This document shows, in pieces, positions 59,638 to 64,000 of a DNA stretch of 64,000 nt. The DNA is from Coprinus comatus. Taxonomy: Eukaryota; Basidiomycota; Agaricomycetes; Agaricales; Agaricaceae. Within the stretch, counting starts at the first letter, position 1. Every line of letters starts with the position of its first letter. Under the pieces are notes generated by a model. The model saw only the letters and a program-made list of their open reading frames with translations. It made no database searches and was not told the origin of the DNA. The translations under genes and the position numbers were made by a program. The DNA lies in contig JAWPGT010000003.1 of the NCBI GenBank assembly GCA_034638255.1, positions 1,302,001 to 1,366,000 of the forward strand, written 5' to 3'.

Positions 59638-60417
59638 GTAGTTAGAAGTTTTTTTTTCTTTCTTTCTTTCTTTCTTTCTTTCTTTCGTTTGATTTTTGGT
59701 TTTGGTTTTTGGTTTGATTTCCCCTCCCTTTTCTTTCCGTTTTTTTTTGGTTGATTTTTTGTTATCTATATATTAATATAGTTAGTGTTCAAATGTTCAA
59801 TATTCAATGTTGGTTATTGAGTTGAGTTGAGTTTTTTTTACTTAGTATTTCTACCTTTCTTTTTGTCTTGTCTTGTGTGTGGTATATTGCCACTTGAGTG
59901 TGTGCATGTGTGTGTTTTGTTTTTTTTTTTTTTTTTGTATGAAGTGGAATAAAAACGTCAAATTTGTATATTCATTTTGTGATTTGATTCTGTGAATTCG
60001 TGTATGATTTAGGATTATTTAAGTAGATGGTCTAAGTTTTACGGATTTGTATATAGTTTCCACTATCACATGAGACCTTTTTTTAGTGTTAGTGCTCAGC
60101 GCTCAGCGTTCATCGATGCATCGCCCAGTAAGTACTAAATCATATTGCTAAGAATTATTTGTGGTTCATCCTCGTGCTTTTTAAGATTGTGATAAGGGGG
60201 GTTGGTTATATAGTCGTTTACGGTTTGAGTATTCTTAAAGTGTGGGAGTGCTAGCCCCAGAAGTTGGAGATCTCGATAATCTCGATCAAGTCTAACGTTT
60301 TCTTCTCGTATCTCTTCCTTCCCCTTTCCTCCACATCTCCAGCCCAGCTCTCATTCTCCCCCCAAAAGATCATGTGACCAATGATAAAATATACTATATT
60401 ACAAATTTTTTTATGTT
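59638..60417. other. Convergent intergenic region, T-rich
   Basis: Contains a (TTTC)n tract at about 59655-59686 and T runs near 59740, 59830 and 59920-59936. It should hold two 3' ends. No gene is recognised. Confidence 0.55.
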
Positions 60418-61410
60418 TCAACGAACAGCTTGGTATAATCCTTCAACTGCAATATTTGCCTGCCAAATACCCAATCTCCTAATAGCCCTAAGTGCAGCAG
60501 GAGCAGGAATAACAAGAGCAATAGCAGGAATAGCAATTACCCATACAAGTAGAGTTAATATTAGAGTGATGGCCGGTTTAATGATGAGAAAATAGAATAG
60601 CGCTTGATAAGACGTAGAATCTGTAAACTGTGTGATCCGAATTAGAATATTTAATATGGAGAACAATCGACAGGAGGAATAACTTACCATAGCATAGGTA
60701 TTTTTGTAGAAAGAGGGTTCACGGACCAGCGTGCGTAAGGATTGAGCTTGACCTGACTCGATTTCTGCGAGTGTTGGGTTACGATAACGAGTGAATATAG
60801 GCCGAGGAGGATATGGTGGTGGATAAGATAACGGATAATGGAAATGATGTTGAAGGGCGAGTTCTCCTCTTGAAAAGGTCCGTGCGCCTAGTAGATTGAA
60901 GAAACATAATACGGCACCGAGAGGTAATGCCATGAGAAGTGTTGTGCCAGACTACAGATGTTGTGAGGGGGGCTAATGCGGTAGTAATAAAGTGAGACTT
61001 ACGACTGTGAACACAAAGAGATAGATCCATGCACATAGAGCGTAGGGAAGGTTGATGAAGGCTAGGTGGAGTAGAGAGCTGTAGTAGGCTCGTATAGATA
61101 GTGCTCTGAAGTAACGCGACCAGGAAGTGGCAGAGAAAAAGCCTCTGTGTTCTTCCTGCGGAGGGGCAGGCGCGTGATCTTCTACGTCGTGTTGGGAGAT
61201 GAGTTGATCATCTTCAGTCTGGAAGAGAGAGAAGACAGTCTGTGCGAGAGAAGGAGCTGCCGAGGAAGCGCTGCTGTGCGAGTAGGAGCGTGGTCTGGAG
61301 TATCTGACTGAGGGCGAGAGCAATAGAGTAGACTCTGTGATTGGGGAAGACCTGGGAGACCGTCTGGATGGATAGGGCGGCGGAGGATCGTTGAGGACAA
61401 CGCAGGCCAT
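60418..61410 (-). CDS. Multi-pass membrane protein with two PPxY motifs, unknown function
   Basis: Not recognised. Start ATG 61410-61408 (MACVVLNDPPPPYPSRRSPRSS). The N-terminal part is Ser/Pro-rich; then come hydrophobic segments: ALCAWIYLFVFTVV, intron 61003 to about 60955 (gtaagt...ctgtag), SGTTLLMALPLGAVLCFFNLLG; then HYPLSYPPPYPPRPIFTRYRNP and, after a 60-base intron (about 60688-60629), two more segments FLIIKPAITLILTLLVWVIAIPAIALVIPAPAA. It ends LYQAVR with stop 60420-60418. Two PPPY motifs (DPPPPY and YPPPYP) fit WW-domain binding sites, so regulation by an Rsp5-like ligase is possible. It is divergent from the following F-box gene, only 89 bases apart. Confidence 0.75.
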
Positions 61411-61499
61411 GGGGGTAGGATACAAGGTGTGTTCTTGTTTGGCAGCACTTATTAATAGATCATCATATCGATCAATTCACATTTATCTCCCAAACTACT

Positions 61500-63873
61500 A
61501 TGGCTCTCCCTCAGGAACTCGTAGACACAATCATAGACCATCTCTACGACGACAGGAACTCTCTACTTTCTGCTGCTTTGGTTAACCACTCCTGGCTTCA
61601 CTCCAGTCGATATCATCTCTTTGCGACAATCTCTCTTTCTCCACACCCTTCACCACAACGTCTATCTGCAAACCTACTACTCCTCATCCAACAAAACACT
61701 TCTATAGTCACTTACATCCGTCATCTCCAGCTATTTGAAGGAAACCATTCAGCTCAATGGCTAGCAACAGAACGTACTCTTCCACCTCTTCTCAAACTCT
61801 TGACAAACCTACGAAAACTCGAAATCGGCGCTTTTACTTCTGGTGCTATTCATTGGCAATCCTTGCCTTTTGTGCTTCAAAATGCTATATGCACTGTCCT
61901 CAAACTCCCTTCTTTGAATTATGTCCGTTTACATTCATGGACATTTCCAAATCTTCCTTCCCTTTCTTCCGTTCTTTCGCTTTGTAGAAACCTCAAAGCT
62001 CTCTCATTATCTTACCTTACGGTTTCAGATGATGCAGATCTTCCTCATACGACTACACCAAAATTCATTTCAATCGCAAACGAAGGACATGGAAACGGAA
62101 ACGAATTTAACAACACTATCTCAACCAATACCTCAACTAGACGCTCACACACATACCCAACACACGAGGAATCCACACCCAACACACGTGCCTCTGTCAC
62201 ATCCTGGACTTCATCATCGTCATCATCATCATCAACTCCATCAACTCACCACGGCCTCGAGGCATTAACCCTCGATTTCGTCAATTTTGGATATCTCGGA
62301 TATTGGTTATTCAATCCTTCTCAATCTCCACAATCCCCCTCGCCTATCAATTTTAATAATATTCGAGAACTACGAATCGCTAAATCTGCTGATCCGGTTA
62401 TTGTTGAACAGATTTTGTTTTCGATTGGTGGTTCACTTGAACATCTTCATTTGAAACTTGGTTCTTGGGATGGTGAGTGTGTATTATTATTATTATTATT
62501 ATTGCAACTCGAAAAGAAAGATATACTAATGCTTGGCTAAGTACTTTCGTTTGATTTAAGACATAACACCAATCTTAAATCATTGAGATTAACATTGGAA
62601 GAAGCTGATACTGCTATCAGTTGGTGTATCAGTTTATTATCATCACTTTCAACTCCTTCTTTCTCGAAATCAACATCGACGTCGGGATTTCGATATGGTT
62701 TTAATGAACATACACTCCAATTAACTCATATCTCACTTGAATTCTGGATGGATCCCAAACGATTATTAAATTCTTCTTCTCTTTCATCAACATCCTCTTA
62801 TCCTAATCCTAATTCTAATTCTACGACAACATCGACATCATTACATTCATTTTCATCCATCCCATTCTTAACAACACCAATACCACCACCTTCATCTTCA
62901 TACCCAAATTCTTCCTCATCATCATCTTCATCATCATTTTACCACCTTCGCCGTCATAGAGCTCATTCCTATTCACCTGGGATCAAAAATAACTTGACTC
63001 GATATCGATCTCAATCTCAATCCCAATCCCAATCTCAGTTACCTTTACCAATGTCTTCACCTTCAATAATAACTAGTACTTCTTCCTCCTCCTCCTCCTC
63101 CTCCTCTTCCTCGTCATCATCATCAACAACTTCATCATTATCATCATCATCATCTTCCCCCTCAACTTCAGCTTCCTCTTCCTCTTCCTCTTCCCCCTCT
63201 TTAACTCCAATGTCTACCACGTCTCATCATCAACAACATCGTCACTAATAACACTTCAACAAATAATCTCATTACTTAAAAGTCCAATTCAACAAATTGA
63301 CATAGGGTTATTTGCGTTACCTTCTAATCAGATTTTATTAGAGTTAAGGAGGTTTTAAGTGGAATTGGTGGAGGTATTAGTGGAGGTTGTGAAGGAGGAG
63401 TTAAATGTGAATGTGGGAGGGACGAAGATGAAGAAGAGAAGAAGAGGAAGAGGACGGAGAAAAAGAAGAAGAAGAGGAAGTGAGGAAGAGGAAGAGGACG
63501 AAGGAAGTGAAGAGGAAGAAGATGATGATGAGGAAAATGAAAGATATGAATATGATCAAGTAGAATGGGAAAGTGAATTGGAAGGAAGTACAATACAAAT
63601 GTTAGAAGAAGAAGGAGAAAGAGAAGAATCAAAACTCGTACTCAAACCCAAACCCAAACCCAAACCCAAATCCTAACTCAACCTACGACCACATCCACAT
63701 CCACATCTACATCTACATCTACAATTCCAACTCAAACCATATCTATGACCACAATAGGAAACGAAGAAGATCAAGGGATAGTAAGAGTATATCAATTAGG
63801 TTTAAAAAGTCAACGTCAACGTTCGTTTATTGGAAGAATTGGAGGACCTAGATTAAGATCATTCGAATCTTGA
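61500..63873 (+). CDS. F-box protein with long Ser-rich and charged low-complexity C-terminus
   Basis: Start ATG 61500. The F-box is MALPQELVDTIIDHLYDDRNSLLSAALVNHSWLHSSRYHLF, followed by leucine-rich strands (LTNLRKLEIGAFTSG, LPSLNYVRLHSWTFPNLPSLSSVLSLCRNLKALSLSYL). A 67-base intron at 62475-62541 (gtgagt...gctaag) joins SWD to VLSFDLRHNTNLKSLRLTLEEADTAISW. Serine runs in (TCA/TCC)n repeats (62770-63210) follow; the frame then changes once, after which TLQQIISLLKSPIQQIDIGLFALPSNQILLELRR continues the LRR part (63249-63350). A charged (GAA/GAG/AGG) region and a (AAACCC)n tract (63645-63671) bring further frame changes. The end TIGNEEDQGIVRVYQLGLKSQRQRSFIGRIGG..SFES stops at 63871-63873. N-terminal half sound; C-terminal frame unresolved. 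Confidence 0.7.
63070..63200 (+). repeat. (TCC/TCA)n trinucleotide tracts coding poly-serine
   Basis: Almost uninterrupted TCC, TCT and TCA codons in the F-box gene. The frame used up to here ends in a stop at about 63248, while the continuing LRR-like coding is in another frame. Confidence 0.85.
63646..63671 (+). repeat. (AAACCC)n short hexamer tract
   Basis: About four AAACCC units near the end of the F-box gene; hexamer slippage would keep the frame but adjoining single-base changes do not. Confidence 0.7.
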
Positions 63874-64000
63874 TTTCTTTTTTGTTTTTGTTTTTTGTTT
63901 TTGTTCCCGCAACACACTTCTCAATTCCTACCGGAGTCCCCCCCATTATGCATACTTTTTTTTTTTTAAACTGTTAATTGTACAAAGTACAGCGCCTTCC

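Noticed and set aside
52606..61410. Sugar-porter gene and its neighbours as a catabolic or secondary-metabolite cluster
   Set aside because: The neighbours are unknown membrane and F-box proteins; no backbone enzyme or pathway regulator is present.

Overview
The window is nuclear DNA of a filamentous basidiomycete, most likely an agaricomycete. Genes are split by many short introns (about 46-90 bases, GT...AG). The contents fit: a GH7 cellobiohydrolase, a multidomain fungal adenylate cyclase, a Galpha-like protein whose switch-II glutamine is replaced, a lactose-permease-type MFS porter, several F-box proteins, and intergenic DNA with transposon remnants. I cannot name genus or species.

Layout. 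1-1113 (-): 5' part of a GH7 cellobiohydrolase. 2787-3525 (+): glyoxalase I. 3911-7639 (+): GH2 beta-mannosidase with a one-base frame break at the acid/base motif. 8150-10985 (-): NIPA-type magnesium transporter. 12010-14311 (+): unknown protein with a conserved C-terminus. 14408-15247 (+): small unknown protein. 15362-16564 (-): F-box protein. 17775-20131 (-): decayed F-box-like gene split by a 666-bp element with two 309-bp inverted arms that match throughout. 20670-21503 (+): small membrane protein with a PPxY tail. 21504-26810: gene-poor, with a tRNA-Thr gene, a tandem duplication and a Helitron 3' end. 26811-30024 (-): Galpha-like protein. 30025-34292: gene-poor, with a terminal-inverted-repeat element. 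34293-36825 (-): KEN-box low-complexity protein. 37044-44180 (+): adenylate cyclase. 44919-46823 (+): aminoglycoside-phosphotransferase-like protein. 47037-48492 (-): PEX19. 49299-50545 (+): F-box pseudogene. 50747-50818 (+): tRNA-Glu, followed by a second Helitron end. 52606-55742 (+): sugar porter. 56015-59637 (+): single-pass membrane protein. 60418-61410 (-): multi-pass membrane protein. 61500-63873 (+): F-box protein.

How the genes relate. Most are ordinary neighbours without operon-like logic. GH7 and GH2 enzymes plus a sugar porter fit plant-polysaccharide use. A Galpha-like protein and adenylate cyclase, both parts of the cAMP module, lie 7 kb apart, probably by chance.

Two things stand out. 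One is the perfect long inverted repeat with tRNA-like internal promoter boxes inside an F-box gene. The other is a series of otherwise good genes whose frame breaks by one base or inside a microsatellite. The second may be leftover assembly indels, real pseudogenisation or unusual short introns; raw reads or RNA-seq would decide. All calls come from reading the sequence by eye, so splice sites are inferred.
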